Below, in pieces: positions 1 to 12,110 of a DNA stretch of 64,000 bases. Position 1 is the first letter of the stretch; each line of letters begins with the position of its first letter. The notes beneath the pieces were generated by a model. That model ran no database searches, was not told the origin of the DNA, and was given only the letters and a program-made list of their open reading frames with translations. The stretch comes from Lamellibrachia columna (taxonomy: Eukaryota; Annelida; Polychaeta; Sabellida; Siboglinidae). Location: positions 34,603,022-34,667,021 of the forward strand of contig OY759261.1 of the NCBI GenBank assembly GCA_963662155.1, written 5' to 3'. A program made the position numbers and the translations under genes.

Positions 1-449
1 TAAGACAATCATTCATCCAATAGTATCACAAATAATCTTGGTTTTATTATCGAATAGACCCTACAGTGAAATTCGTAGAGAGGCTTTCCGACCATTTCCC
101 CTCACTATGAGCGTAGGATATACTACAAAAATACCGCGTTGCTATTGGCAAAGGGATTTCCGATAATCCAGTAAAAAGCAAGCAGATTGGCGACTGGACG
201 TTGCTTAATATAATAATAATAATACAAATATAATTAAGATGGTCAATTAAATCAAACCTAGATATTTATACTTGTTTACAATGCACAGACTTTGATCCCC
301 TACTATAAAAACCTTGAGATGACTTAGGTATTGATTGATTAAAAAAAAATGTACAATTTGGGTTTTGTGTTGTGTACTGTCTCCTGGTTGAACCAGTCAG
401 ACTTTAAATTGTTGACCTTAACACAACAGTTATAATTAACGAAATGAAT

Positions 450-1000
450 TACGATTTTTTTCATTTCAACTATTTTGATTACTTACTCAACGTTTCGACT
501 GCCATCGGCAGCCTTCATCAGGAATTCTGGGACGGCTAGTTCTTCCTCTGCTCGCCAGTTGTCTTGGCAACAGGCCGTCCCATACGTGACTCAATCTATA
601 CCCCCTCGTCTCGATTCATGACTGTTTGATCGATCTTGCGTTTCTGTTGCACTCTCTGTCAATCACTTTTGCCCCTCCCAGTTTATAATGCAATTGTTTC
701 TGTCTACATGGTCTGTTATTGCAGATTTATGCTATATCACCGTTGACACTCTTTTCTGTTCCCTGTTAAATCATCTCGTTGTGATGTTTTCAACCTCCTT
801 CTTGCGTTCTTCTAGTCTTGTTCCAAACGTTCTCCCTGTTTCGCCGATATATGTGTGATCACAGCTCTTACAAGGGACATGGTGTACACAGTCTGTCTTT
901 TTACTATCTTCCACTTTATCGTTTCGATGCACTAGTATTCTCCTGATTCTCCCGATGGCAGTCGAAATGTTGAGAAAGTAATCAAAATAGTTGTGGTTCA
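450..1000 (-). mobile_element. Penelope-like retroelement fragment with GIY-YIG nuclease region
   Basis: Read on the minus strand from about 1000 down to 530, the DNA encodes the GIY-YIG endonuclease region of a Penelope-like element (PLE). The core CKSCDHTYIGETGR lies near 830-880. Further downstream, out of frame and broken by stops, come AITDHVDRNNCIINW and then GYRLSHVWDGLL near the C-terminus. PLEs pair a reverse transcriptase with this nuclease; no RT is present here. The fragment is bounded by inverted copies of a roughly 55-bp sequence (467-522 and 940-996) holding a hammerhead-like core. Frameshifts and stops show it is dead. Confidence 0.8.
485..527 (-). ncRNA. Hammerhead ribozyme-like motif of a Penelope-like element
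   Basis: On the minus strand the order is CTGATGA (515-521), a 7-bp stem II with a GAT loop (one G-T wobble), then GAAA (493-496) followed by a palindromic ACGT (490-493) and T. This fits the hammerhead core CUGANGA / stem II / GAAA / H17. Stem III would be only the self-complementary ACGU. PLEs are known to carry hammerheads, including small ones with minimal stem III that act as dimers. A short stem I (ATTC with GAGT, one wobble) is possible. The inverted partner at 940-985 has lost the CUGANGA box. Confidence 0.6.
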
Positions 1001-1015
1001 AGCAAATCGTAATTC

Positions 1016-1213
<198 letters not shown>

Positions 1214-1217
1214 TCCC

Positions 1218-1500
1218 CCACTTACGTAATACCACGCATTGGTCAGTGGACGTGGAACCGTCCTCCGGTACCAATTCCATTGGTATGTTACGTTTGCGGT
1301 CTTGTCGGTTTCCTAGTTTACCAATATGTTTCCAGAAAGCATTTGGATTATGTGAACGCAATGCCAGTAGACGTCCTTGTGGTTGGCGCCAGAATTTGCT
1401 TTTGGCAGCTTGTAACTTTCTATCAAACATTGTTTGGCTATATTGATGTCAGCTTTCATGTGCAGTTTATTTTGTTCACTGTCCTTAATCCACATATTCT
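1218..1500 (-). mobile_element. LINE fragment, linker upstream of reverse transcriptase
   Basis: Two overlapping minus-strand frames join by a frameshift near 1420. The first has MWIKDSEQNKLHMKADINI, the second [20 protein letters not shown] and [11 protein letters not shown]. These resemble the region between endonuclease and reverse transcriptase of a non-LTR retrotransposon. No RT catalytic motif is present. The fragment is cut at 1218 by the microsatellite and abuts the tail of the next LINE at about 1505. Family assignment is from recall. Confidence 0.6.
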
Positions 1501-1504
1501 TTTC

Positions 1505-2720
1505 TATAAATAATAATAATTAACTTCTATGGCGCCTACATCCTCGGGAACCTGAGCTCAGAGGCGCAACAAAACAAAATCAGTAAGCATAATCGTGAAC
1601 AGGGACGCGCAAAAGTCAGTATCAGAACGCGGGACAACCGAACATTTATGGTGGAAATGCAATTTGGAATATATATGTCTTGAGTTTTTTCGGAAAATAG
1701 CAATAGTTGCAGATGTTTTCAAAGTGACAGGGAGTTCATTCCAGACCCTAGGCGCAGCGATAGAGAAAGCACGTTTACACAAGTTAAGTTTTGTTTTAGG
1801 TACAATAAGTTGTTGTGAGATTGATGATCTTAGCTGCCTAGGGATATTTGAAAGATGCAGGAGACTAGTCAAGTAGGGCGGTTGTTGTGTAGATAGAGCA
1901 CAATATGTAAGAGTGGACAGCTTAAAATTAATTCGATAAGATACTGGAAGCCAGTGTAACTGTTTAAGCAGTGGTAGTGACGCTGAAATCCGAGGCGCCC
2001 TGAGAACCACACGTGCCAGACAATGTTGTACTCGTTGGAATTTAGCCAAGTCTCTTTTAGCAATGTTATTTAGTAGTGAATTACAATAGTCAAGGCGGCT
2101 ACTAATTAATGCCGTTGATATTGTTTTAGCAGTAGATATAGATATGTGACGCCGAATTCGACGAAGATCACGAATATGATAGAAACAGGATTTACATACT
2201 TGAGAAATATGCTGGCGAAAGTTGAAGTCACTGTCAAAGACAACACCAAGATTGCGAACAGTATCTAATGGGAATGTATCACTGCCAAGCTGTTTAACTG
2301 GAAAATGGTTGATGACTCTGTTTCGTTGTTTAGTGCCAATAATAATACGTTCTGTTTTATCTGGATTAAGCTTTAGCTTACTTGATCCTATCCACAACAA
2401 GATTTCAGTAAGACAATCACTTAACGTCGAAACAGATTATTGTGCATTTCATTGTGAAAGTGATATGTAAACCTGTGTGTCATCAGCGTAAAGGTGATGA
2501 TTGAGATTATGATTAGTAATGACTTGGCTGAGCGATAATAGCAAGATAATGTGCCAGATATGTTAATACTTTGATATCTGTCTGAACAGTATGATTTGAA
2601 CCAACGAAGAGCTGGGCCAAAAATGCCAAAATGTCTATGGAGGCTTTGTAAAAGGATTAAATGATCAATTATATCGAAAGCAGCTATTGTCCATGTTATC
2701 AACTATATCATTGTGTATCT
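1505..2720 (-). mobile_element. CR1/L2-type LINE, 5'-truncated, 3' end intact
   Basis: Frame 1558-2400 holds the C-terminal part of a CR1/L2-clade reverse transcriptase: KLNPDKTE, LGVVFDSDF, SSRLDYCNSLL, LHWLPVSYRI, and a terminal AAPRVWNELP block. A second frame (2421-2702) keeps the upstream motif FDIIDHLILLQSLHRHFG and RWFKSYCSDRYQSI, but the PQGS and YADD segment between them is deleted or frameshifted. The element ends near 1505 in an ATT-rich tail beside TATGGCGCC, as expected for L2/CR1 3' ends. It is inactive. Confidence 0.85.
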
Positions 2721-2954
2721 TGAGAAGAGCTGTTTCGGTGGAGTGGAATCGTTTATATGCAGACTGTAGATCATTTGATGAGTAAATTCGTCTGTCCACC
2801 ATTGTTTATTGATCCGCCTGCGCTTATTACTGAGCACCGAGTGTTTTACGTTGCATATTATCTGGAAATTAGCTTCCATAATAATATAAACTGTATACAT
2901 AAAATAAACTGTTATTACATGTTCACATAAACTGTCGTATGTACGTAAGCCCTA

Positions 2955-3120
2955 ATAAAAAGTTTCAAAACCACTACCAAAAAACAACCACGAAAACAAC
3001 CATCACAACAACAACAACAGGTACTAAACCCTGCATGGTTCCCTTGTTTTTATACAACTGCATAATACAAAATAAATATTATCAGGATGTCACTAATCAC
3101 TATACATTCCATGTGCCCAT
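2955..3120. repeat. Dispersed repeat, copy 1 (CAA-rich)
   Basis: This stretch has a diverged relative at 23310-23480. Both start with GTTTCAAAACCA, pass through CAACAA/AACAACC-rich DNA with GGTACTAAA, and contain CCCTGCATGGT followed by a tail of ATAC. No coding capacity is seen. It is probably a non-autonomous element of unknown class. Confidence 0.55.
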
Positions 3121-3369
3121 AATTACTCACTTTTGGCCGTCGCATTTCACACATAAACACATTTAGAATTAAAAGAGATAAAACAAACGATAACACATTT
3201 ACTTCATTTACTTCAACTACCATTAAAATGTGATAATGCCAATGGTATATTTTATAATGACATTTAACATGATGTGATGTGTACAACTCTAGGACCGGAA
3301 GCGCATTACCTCGTCAACTATCGCCTCATAACTGCAACCACTAGGGTCCCCTATTATAAGTACCACACA

Positions 3370-3650
3370 CAAAATATTTTCTTGGCAATACCAACTACAA
3401 ACAGTGTGCCCAGGGCTGACCACTGATCTCTACACCAGATATCAGCGGGGGGGGGGCACCAAATCAAATCAGGGGATCGCCTCCCGCGCAACCAACAAAG
3501 CCTCGTACTGTTAAATTAACTTGTATTATAATGTAAAGCACGAAATAGGTAATTGTGTTAATTAAATAAACGTAAGACTTAAATGTGGCAACATCACTCT
3601 GGTTGTTGTATAAAATAAAGAAAATTACAATATACGTTTTAAACATGTCA
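3370..3650. repeat. Dispersed repeat, copy 1 (partner at 26.9 kb)
   Basis: Similar in order and sequence to 26865-27120. Shared landmarks are CAGTGTGCCC/CAGCGTGCCC, CACTGATCTCT, CGCACAACCAACAA, TGTTAATTAAA and a GTGGCA step. A run of nine G (about 3448-3456) sits inside this copy. No open frame is shared between copies, so this is probably a non-coding interspersed repeat. Confidence 0.55.
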
Positions 3651-4073
3651 TGTGGCGCCCTTTATCAAGCTAAGCAAAAGCAATAAGTGAACCGGTCACA
3701 TACTATCCAGCTTTTGTTGCGTTAAATCGAACCTATGAGTGGAGCGAATGAGGGTAAAGCAATGTTCTTGTGTTGACGTCTCCCAGATAAATAACTGGTT
3801 AATGGCTTCTAATTTATACCTCGTTGAAGATGGGCCATCTGGATTCGGAACTGCATTATCATAGTCATCCGTGCAGACCAGGAGTTTAGCGCATGTTTAT
3901 AACGAATGATCTGGGATGATCTTTTGTGGATCAATAATTCATAACTAGTATGTATGTGAAGAAAGACGATAACATTTCACAAACGCACACGCCTGAATTT
4001 ATGGAATTAAATATGTGTTAATGGTCCAAAACGCTTTGTGAACTACATTTTGTTATCTTACATCAGTACATAG

Positions 4074-7000
4074 GACTGTCAGCGAGGATCCCGGCAGCTC
4101 ACCTGAACTCTTTCAAACTACCCGAACGGTGGGTCATCGCTGTCGGCAGGAATGCATCTTGTGACACGCTGGCCTTGACATTCGCTGATTGGACGGTGCT
4201 CATGGTTGATGGAGGAACAGGACGCCGCAGGTTTACTTGCTTTAATATCTTCAAACTATACGATAGTGCCGGGGCTGTGGTGAATCACAAAATGAAATGG
4301 AATTGATCAGTTCAATGCAGTTCAATCACATAAGTGATTCGACAAAGTGTTCCAGTTAGTCAGGTATCTAGTAGGATAGTATTTGATTTCTAGTGGTGGA
4401 AATTGGGTTTTATATTTCCTTGCTAAAGTGATGGGTATTCTGTGTACTTAATAGTTTTATATTAATATGTGTCGGTGGTTTTCAATGTCCAGCCTATTGG
4501 TTTAAACATAGGTTTCGCTAATGCATCTCTTGTTAAACTTTGGTTTTCGGAGTTTGTTCACATAAATCAATAACTTGGGACAAGAACATTTATTACCTAT
4601 GCAAGTGATCAATGAATAATTTGTTAACTGAACGTTTATTACTAATAAATATAAATAACCTGATTGTATTTTTTATTCATTGAAGTTAACATTTTATTCC
4701 ATAAGCAGGTGTATACTTTGACTTTGACTCTGGTCTGCGACAACTTATAGTTGGATTTCAACCAATATTTAATTGAGTCGGGGGAGAAATATTACAAAAA
4801 ACTGCTACTTTGATCAATGACACACAACAAACATTAATACACTGTAATATGTTTTCAGGCATTCTCGATGCGTTGTTCTGAACCGATATGACATCGATAG
4901 GAGTACCTCTCAGTTGCTTCTGTCTGATAAGCACCAGTCTCGTCTCCTTGCGGCTTACCTATATGCCATCCAGGTTTGTAACCACGTGATTGCACCAGGC
5001 AGTGAACATTCAGTGCCGTGAGGCTGCTGGTATTGTCATACTTATTTTAGTAGATGTTTCACACATAATCTTCGCATCTTGAGCTGCGTAACTCAGGGAA
5101 TATATGCCCAGATAAATCCTTATTTCTGACTCTTTATAATGTGTTTATTCTCCAAACCATTTTTGGTTCAGCTGAAGACGCGGACCAGTAATCTGGGGTG
5201 ACTAATGTTTCTTAGTTTGGTAGAAGGCAGCACTGTGTAGGACCCTTATTTAATAGCACACAACCAATAACCAAATGACATAATATGTAAATGATGACTT
5301 TGCAAACTAAAAGATTACCCAATAATAATCGAATCCATCATACTTAGCTGGGATTAAGTGTTCTTACCATAAAGTATCAACTAGGTACAAGTGTCACGTA
5401 GAAGCATTTTTATTCAACAAGAAACGAAATAACAACACAATGTTGTGCAGCTTACTACTTAGTGAATCTTTATTCAAGATCAAAAAAGTATTGTGATATT
5501 TATCATCACAATATACGTTGATAGTTTTAAAACCAATATAATGTTTAGAAAAAGACACTTTTGTGTAAGTCATTTGTTAAATATTTAAGACATTGTTTAT
5601 TAAAAAAAATTACCGTTCTGCTTTGCAGCGTGGTGCAACTGTTATATTACCCATCATGGTGCCGGGCAATGCCACCACAATGCAGCCGCCCAAGCATGCT
5701 GCAACGGTCGGACCACAGACGGGGTTAGTCTCCACATCTGACGGCATTATGTTTGATGTGGCAACTCACTTTGGCTGCAACAAGAGTTCAATAGGAAAGC
5801 GTTCCCCATCCGCAATGTCGTATTCATTATGCCGCCACAAAGTCACAGCCATTCAGACGACGGCAGCATGTTCCGGAGTGCAGACTCCAGACTCGGCCAT
5901 CTCCTGTGATGCACACGCCCCAAATGTGGCATTGGCCAACGCAAGATTCGCACCAGTTCACCTTGAAGACGCTCTGTACACAAGAGACGCATTCTGGGCC
6001 TTGCCTGCAGCGCTGGTGACTGATCCTGGTGAGAGCTTAACGTGGAGCTTAGGTGTGCAGCGTTTACTGTGGCTCAGTGGGAACCAGGTTGTTGTACGAC
6101 GTTGCAGGACTAGCTTGAGTTCGTCAGCGAGCAGTCGGTTATTCTCCGCAGCGGAACAACTGAACAAGTGGAACTGTTGGGATACGACCATGAAGCAATG
6201 CATTCTGGATCTAATTGCCAATAGCTCTGGGCTGCTGAACGATTCTATATCGGCGTCTTACAGCCGCTGGTTGGATGCATTGGATGAGACTGGCTACATG
6301 TTTCCACAATTCAGTCACTTGTTCAACGAAGAATGTGAAAATGTGATATTGCATGCAGTAGATCATTCTGTGCCCGTCTCACGTCAACACTTAGGTCCAG
6401 GTTTATACACCCCTGTTACTAATCTCGACTCCGTGACAAAGCTCTACAATGACACATGTCATCGTCAAAATGTAACGTTGCCTAAGCACGTAGATGTCAA
6501 CTTTGCACAACCGTGGACACAGTTTGATGATGTGCTTCTCTTAGTAATTTTCAACAACCAGCATTATGATGCGATTCCATACTTTGAAACACTGTACCGG
6601 CCATTCTTCCCTAATATTCTATACTGTGGTCCAGACACAATCGATGCGAATCGCTATCCACGTGTTAATCGATTCACATTTTCTTTCATTTCCTATGGAA
6701 GTAATCCTGTCGGTCATGTGCACGGTGCTTTTACTCAAAAGTGCATGACGATGGCTTTGCAGATAGACTACGCCGTCCAGGGCTATTTAGTAGCATCAGA
6801 CGATCTGCTTCTTGTTGTGCATACGCTGTCAAAACTTTCGAGGAAAGCGGTGTGGTTTGTGCCGCACGTTCAGATTGGTGAAATCAGCAAACTTACCGAG
6901 TGCAAACGAGGCGTGTGTGGGCTGCCAGCACCAGTGTGGCACAAGTGGAACTGGTGGGCGATGTACCAGAATGCAACGACCAATGCTCTAGCAGAGATTG

Positions 7001-7434
7001 CGAGCAGAAGAAGCTCATCTACTGTCATGAACGCCTGTTACCAGCGCTTATTGTCTGAGAATGGAGCGATAGAACGTGCAAATGGCGCTTTCTCCGACAT
7101 ATATTACATTCCAAGCCAATTTTCGCAAGACTTCATAGAACTTGCTGACCTATTTCTGCACCATAAGGTGTTAATAGAAATTGCCGTTCCAACAATAGTA
7201 CGATGCTTGGTAGCATCAAAGGACGTACAACCACTCATCGGAAAGGAACGGTGGGGCAAAATGAAAATGGAGCCATGGAAGTATGTTAAGACAAATTCCC
7301 TGGGTGGGGACAGCTATAGCCATCCCATCAAATGGGGATTTCTGGCACGTGGCGGCCCAACTGAATTGATTAAGTTGTATTGCACCAAAGTTCTGCCATA
7401 TTTACATGACCGTTCTGCGAGGAAACTCGATTAA
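4074..7434 (+). CDS. STELLO/DUF288-like glycosyltransferase-family gene, three exons visible
   Basis: Proposed exons are 4074-4230, 4859-4973 and 5629-7434 (stop TAA). The 4230 donor (CGCAG/GTTTAC) is phase 2 and matches the 4858 acceptor (TTTTCAG); the 4973 donor (CCAG/GTTTGT) is phase 0 and matches the acceptor at 5628 (CTTTGCAG). Splicing gives ERWVIAVGRN, then AAYLYAIQ joined to RGATVIL, which follows the order of the STELLO/DUF288 family (a W-VAVG strand, then a YL-AIQ-GA helix). The last exon keeps FAPVHLEDALYTRDAFWAL, QRLLWLSG, DAIPYFETLYRPFFPNILY and GYLVASDDLLL. Plant STELLO proteins are Golgi-located; animal relatives are uncharacterised. The acidic D-D-D stretch usual after the AIQ-GA helix is absent here. 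The 5' exon(s) and any membrane anchor were not found. Without splicing, ATG 5656 would give a 592-residue protein, but the exon fit makes that less likely. Confidence 0.75.
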
Positions 7435-7469
7435 AATGTTGATGTTGTTGCTCTCCCTTTACTCCTGAA

Positions 7470-7612
7470 GTCCGGAGTGAGGCTGACATCAATATTGGTC
7501 GTTCAAGTCCGGAGTGAGGCTGACATCAATACTGGTCGTTCAAGTCCGGAGTGAGGCTGACATCAATATTGGTCGTTCAAGTCCGGAGTGAGGCTGACAT
7601 CAATACTGGTCT
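7470..7612. repeat. Tandem repeat, 37 bp x about 4
   Basis: Four copies start at 7470, 7507, 7544 and 7581, each beginning GTCCGGAGTGAGGCTGACAT. They differ mainly by AATATTGG versus AATACTGG, alternating from copy to copy. The array starts 35 bp after the stop codon of the STELLO-like gene, so it probably lies in its 3' UTR. Confidence 0.95.
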
Positions 7613-8244
7613 TCGATTGTTGTTTTCCTTCTTCTTTCGTCACTGTTTCCATTTCACTGCCGTCTCCACCACTCGTATCCACTCCCACATCTCTCGCTCT
7701 GTTTCTCCAATCCCCTCCTCTCCCGCCATGACCTGGCGCCAATCGCATTCTGCCGTATCGTGAGACCGCCACCACATATCGGACGAGTAAAGTAACATAC
7801 GTGTGGTGCTAAAAGCAACGATAATGTCGTGCTCTGCAACGCGTGTGATGCAAATGTTCTCGTGCGTGCAGACCAGAACGTAACGTCTGAAACTTACATA
7901 AAGACTTTCGTATAGGCTACCTTATTCGGCAACATTTATGTGGACCTGCAGGATATACAGATGACATTATTCTACAATGTCGTACCAGTTTTTACTATGT
8001 CGTACCAGTTTTGGTTTGAGAAAGATGACTGAGCTGTGTAAAAAATATGCCGAACTACATGATGTGTTGGTGTAATGGGTCAAATCGTAAAATATTGGCG
8101 TACAACAAAAAGGATACTGATCCACATGTTGAAGTAAATTGCACAAATGTTTCTACACGTGAGTAAACTATCCATCTGGGAAATGAACTTAACACAAGTG
8201 AGTTATATTTTTACTTATTTCACAGTCAGTTTACCTTTTTCTTC

Positions 8245-8290
8245 CCGACACGTTTCGACTGCTATCAGCAATCTTCTTCAGACGACTACC
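8245..8290 (-). ncRNA. Hammerhead-like motif, left end of second PLE remnant
   Basis: On the minus strand: CTGAAGA (8275-8281), a 7-bp stem II with loop GAT, GAAA (8253-8256), then palindromic ACGT. CTGAAGA fits CUGANGA because position 7 is free. The base after ACGT is G, which is not allowed at H17, so this copy is predicted not to cleave itself. Confidence 0.5.
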
Positions 8291-8459
8291 GCTAGATGGC
8301 GACACGGTAGCCACATTTGTAGACTGTAGAACAAGAGGCATCAACGAAGCGATATGGAAAAGAAAAAACAAAGATAGCATGAATCGAGATGAAGGCCGAT
8401 ATCGACTCTCAAATATCTACGTCTGCATAAAATGACTAATGTGTCGCCATTTAGCGGTA

Positions 8460-8500
8460 GTCGTATGAAGAAGATTGCTGATAGCAGTCGAAACGTCAAG
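8460..8500 (+). ncRNA. Hammerhead-like motif, right end of second PLE remnant
   Basis: On the plus strand: ATGAAGA (8465-8471), stem II of 7 bp with loop GAT, GAAA (8490-8493), ACGT, then C at H17. The invariant C3 is A here, so this copy should also be inactive. It pairs as an inverted copy with 8245-8290. Confidence 0.5.
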
Positions 8501-10738
8501 AAAAAGATAAACTGACTGTGATATAAGTAACAATATTTCACATTTGAAACATCCATTCTGATGAACATCTTCACTCATGTACTTAGCACAACCAGTAAGT
8601 ATGAAATGGTGTTTCATTGTATCAATACATTTAATTGTAGTGTTAATAGATTGGTAGCAAAAACACATTGTTTCATCAATACTGTTGTGCATTGTACGGT
8701 TCTCAACTTTGGACAATGTGGCAGGAAAGTGGTAACAAGATGTGAATGCTTGGCATAATGTTTTATGCAAGGTATGAAAACTATGGTTCGCACAGAGATT
8801 TAATAACCTTTAGATCTCTGTTTAGTCTTTAGGTATATAAAGCTTTATATAAAAGTAGTTTTGTCAGATAACATGGTGGTTAATTATATTGCAAATGAAA
8901 TGACATTTCTCTATATGTACATCATGGACAAGAATGTAAAACACATTATGTCCTAATAACGTAACGCATCATGAACTACTGTGTATGACTCTGAGCGCTA
9001 TTAAGTAAACAGGTACATACATGCGGCATGCCAATGTAAATGCTACATACCATGATTACTCAAATATAATTCGTGAATTGGTAGTAATGGAGGATTAGTG
9101 GCGCTATCTTAAGAAGGAAGAATGTGATGTTGTTATGTTGCACCTCAGCACAACGTAGTATTTTCTAACAGCGGTTTCTTTTACGGAACTTTGTCATCCG
9201 TTCATTGTACAACATTAATTACCATAATGTCATGTACAATATTGTGGATTTCGAGTCCGAAAACATGGTATATAATAAATTGTCAATTTTAGAAGATGTT
9301 ATCAGTTATGGCTCGCGAATATCAATGCATCCACACTTTTGTCAGAATTGTTATGTCGGCGCACAAAGTCCAACAGATAACGTATGAAGCTCAAAGTGAA
9401 ACAACAGTCATGCTTTTAGGGCCATGCACCTGAAAGAGATAACAAAAACCTAACCACATGCAACTACATTCAATAATTCACTCAGAATGGGTTCTAGAAG
9501 TGGGAGATTCCTTTCTTTGGTTGACTGAGGACTGACATGTTAACCAGCGTGATCAATAAACGCATGCGCAGTTACATAAAATCGGGTTGTTAGACTCTAT
9601 GCTGACATAGAAAGTAGAATCCCTATGACAGCAATTTGGTGGGCGGCCGACTACCTTGAAATCCAACTAACCGCGCATTGGTCTGCGCGTCGTAGTCGTA
9701 ACCTGAAATCAACACAACAGTTATACTGTCAATTGAAACTAGTCCTTTATGCCAATGAGAAACACAAATGATACACGTTTTTTGTAAAAGAACATTAAAA
9801 AGAAATGAAAACAGTGTACATTTAACGTACTACCAGAGGAGTCCCCCCCGTGCTCAACATCGGAACTTCTAAGATTTTAAGATAGCAAACCTGATTTTTT
9901 GCAAGGGGACCGTTTCACTGAGACTAAGAGTTCATACGAAAAATCTATCATAACACAAAATCCATCATAGATTTTTAAGAGCGTTTTCAAAATGCGTTTC
10001 ACTAAGACGCCCATAAAATCCATCATAAGCTAATGTCGTAACGATCGAAATTTCCATCGTAAGGTCCACAGCTTGCACAATTGGGCAACATAAATAGAAA
10101 GGTTGTCCAAAAGTGGCTGATAATACGAGCTATCGAAAACTTTTCAACTACATTTGACTTATTTGCTCACTGGGTAAAAAAAAAATGTAATTTTAAAAAA
10201 GAAGACGCCGTTCACAGAGGACACTATTTCTGTGACACACCGGCAAGGTGTTGTTTTGACAAATGAAGTGTTGACAGTTTTCAATAACTCGTGGTGAGCG
10301 CCAACAACCTCAACCGACGTTTCGTCATCGAGTATACCAATATGAACGTTAGAGGTGTATACATTGTGGTTGGCCACAGCTAAAACAATTGCTCAAACAT
10401 TATGGTAGTATGTAATACAAATAATTATATTGTAGTATTACTATTAGGTAATGTATGTATTTATGTACATTGTTCTCTTCTCTTGTTAAATTAGTTAAGT
10501 ATTTTTGTTTATGTATATTCACAAACGTCCTTGATAAAAGTATATCTAGTGGGCTGTTAAAAAGAGTTTTATCTGATCACTTATCAACTAACGGAAGAAT
10601 GTTTCCACGAACAACGAAAATGGAGAAAAACATTAAAGTGAGGAGAATCACATACGAAAACATTCTTACATTTAAAGATGAACAGTCAAAGGTATCATGA
10701 GAATGTTTTACTTAGAAGTGATAACACTGAAAATATAT

Positions 10739-10925
10739 ACAACTGTATCATATAGTGCTATAAATAGTAAAACATATAAACATTACATAAACAATTATGA
10801 TAATAGGATAGAATTTAAAATGTAGACAATTATATCATATGGTGCTATAAATAAGTCAAACTAGAAACATTATATAAACAGTTGTGATGATAGGATAAAA
10901 TAAAACAAATTGACAATTATAATAG
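10739..10925. repeat. Tandem duplication, 87 bp x about 2.1
   Basis: Two diverged AT-rich copies begin at about 10739 and 10827. Each has ATCATATRGTGCTATAAATA, an AACATTAYATAAACA block and ATAGGATA. A third copy starts at 10914 and breaks off. It is non-coding. Confidence 0.7.
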
Positions 10926-11263
10926 AAAGAATAACAAAGATGAAACTAAAATGTGCTGTGAAGGGTACATTTAAAAACAAAAAAGCTCTGAAAAAATTTC
11001 CGCACTGCCAGGCGGGGTGCTACGAACACCGTGGAAGAGTGTATCCGATTCATTGGCCAGTGACACATATTCTGACCACTCTGTTTATCTGACAAAAGTG
11101 TTCAAGTGTGATGACAGTGCTATACTTTGATATATTCACTTAAAATATAGGTAAATATTTACAATTGTGTGTGTTTTACTGTTAAGTTATTTAATCTAAC
11201 TTGCCATTTAGGTAGGGGTATTTAATTCCGGGGGGGGGTATTTCTGGAGAGATTTTGTCCGCA

Positions 11264-11470
11264 CACCAGAAGTGATACCGCGCTACCGATGTTGTACTGC
11301 AAACCTGTCATACCCTTTTCAGCAAGTAAAATAAATGGACGTACATTTGCAGTCACTGGTTCCCGGTATATGTTATGGTACGACTGAACCACGACATCAA
11401 TCCTTATTTGTTGTCTTAGGCTAGATGTGTTTTTATATTGAAAATTAACTTGAAAATGAATAGTCCTTTG
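11264..11470. mobile_element. Dispersed non-autonomous element, single-core copy
   Basis: This matches the ends of 16388-16850: it begins CACCAGAAGTGATA and ends with GTCTTAGGCTAGATGTGTTT and AACTTGAAAATGAATAGTCC. It has one copy of the core (GCAGTCACTGGTTCC...TACGACT) that is tandemly repeated five times in the other copy. It has no coding capacity, and the class is unknown. Confidence 0.65.
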
Positions 11471-11869
11471 ATGTAATTCCAAATATGGTCACGAAATAGT
11501 ATGATACATTCTTCCTTTAAAATATTCTGTTTTCTGAAGAGGATATGAGCGTGCTTGACATTTATGTAATGTTATTTTTTTAATATATTTTTTCGAAGTG
11601 TTATTATTCTGTTACATTCATAAAACCAATACATCATACCATAACTTATGTACGACAACATTAATTAATTATAAAAGATTAAAGTTATGTATACGTTTAA
11701 GTTTGCATAAAATGCAAAAAATTCTGTAGTGTTGCATATTTTAATGTGGCTGTCAGATATTAGATCGTGAAGCAATAAGAGCAAAATTGTTAGCCATATT
11801 TATGATGATTTTGGACGTACATTGATGTTGTTGTTGTTTGTCACTTTGAACATAATGACTCTACTGTTA

Positions 11870-12110
11870 GATGTTAAGAGACAATCCTTTTATTTCATTC
11901 ACATTCAGATACATTAGTTCAATTATACATTGATGCGATGGTTCACATGATTTCATAAGCACCAACATACAACATTGCATTGAAAACGTTGTATCATCGG
12001 CATACCTAGCATACTTACACATACGCCTAGCCTCTGGTAAATAATGAATGTACATTATAAAACAATGTGAACACTTGTGGCGCAACTGTTTTGACAATCT
12101 ACACTTAAAC
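11870..12110 (-). mobile_element. Reverse transcriptase fragment (LINE)
   Basis: A minus-strand frame of 81 codons contains CKYARYADDTTFSMQC, with the RT catalytic YADD box, followed by a helix region IELMYLNVNEIKGLSLNI. The upstream PQGS motif is not in frame. It is a small piece of a non-LTR retrotransposon, flanked by AT-rich DNA with no recognisable 3' end. Confidence 0.6.

Larger units (their letters stand above)
8205..8530 (+). mobile_element. Penelope-like element 3' remnant between inverted hammerhead-bearing ends
   Basis: A plus-strand frame at 8330-8430 reads GINEAIWKRKNKDSMNRDEG and then YRLSNIY, the C-terminal end of the PLE GIY-YIG domain, including the conserved glutamate helix. 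Flanking it are inverted copies of roughly 100 bp (8208-8305 and 8430-8525) that share CAGTCAGTTTAC, a hammerhead-like core and GGTAGTCGT. No RT is present. The inverted arrangement matches the pseudo-LTR organisation known for PLEs. It is inactive. Confidence 0.75.
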
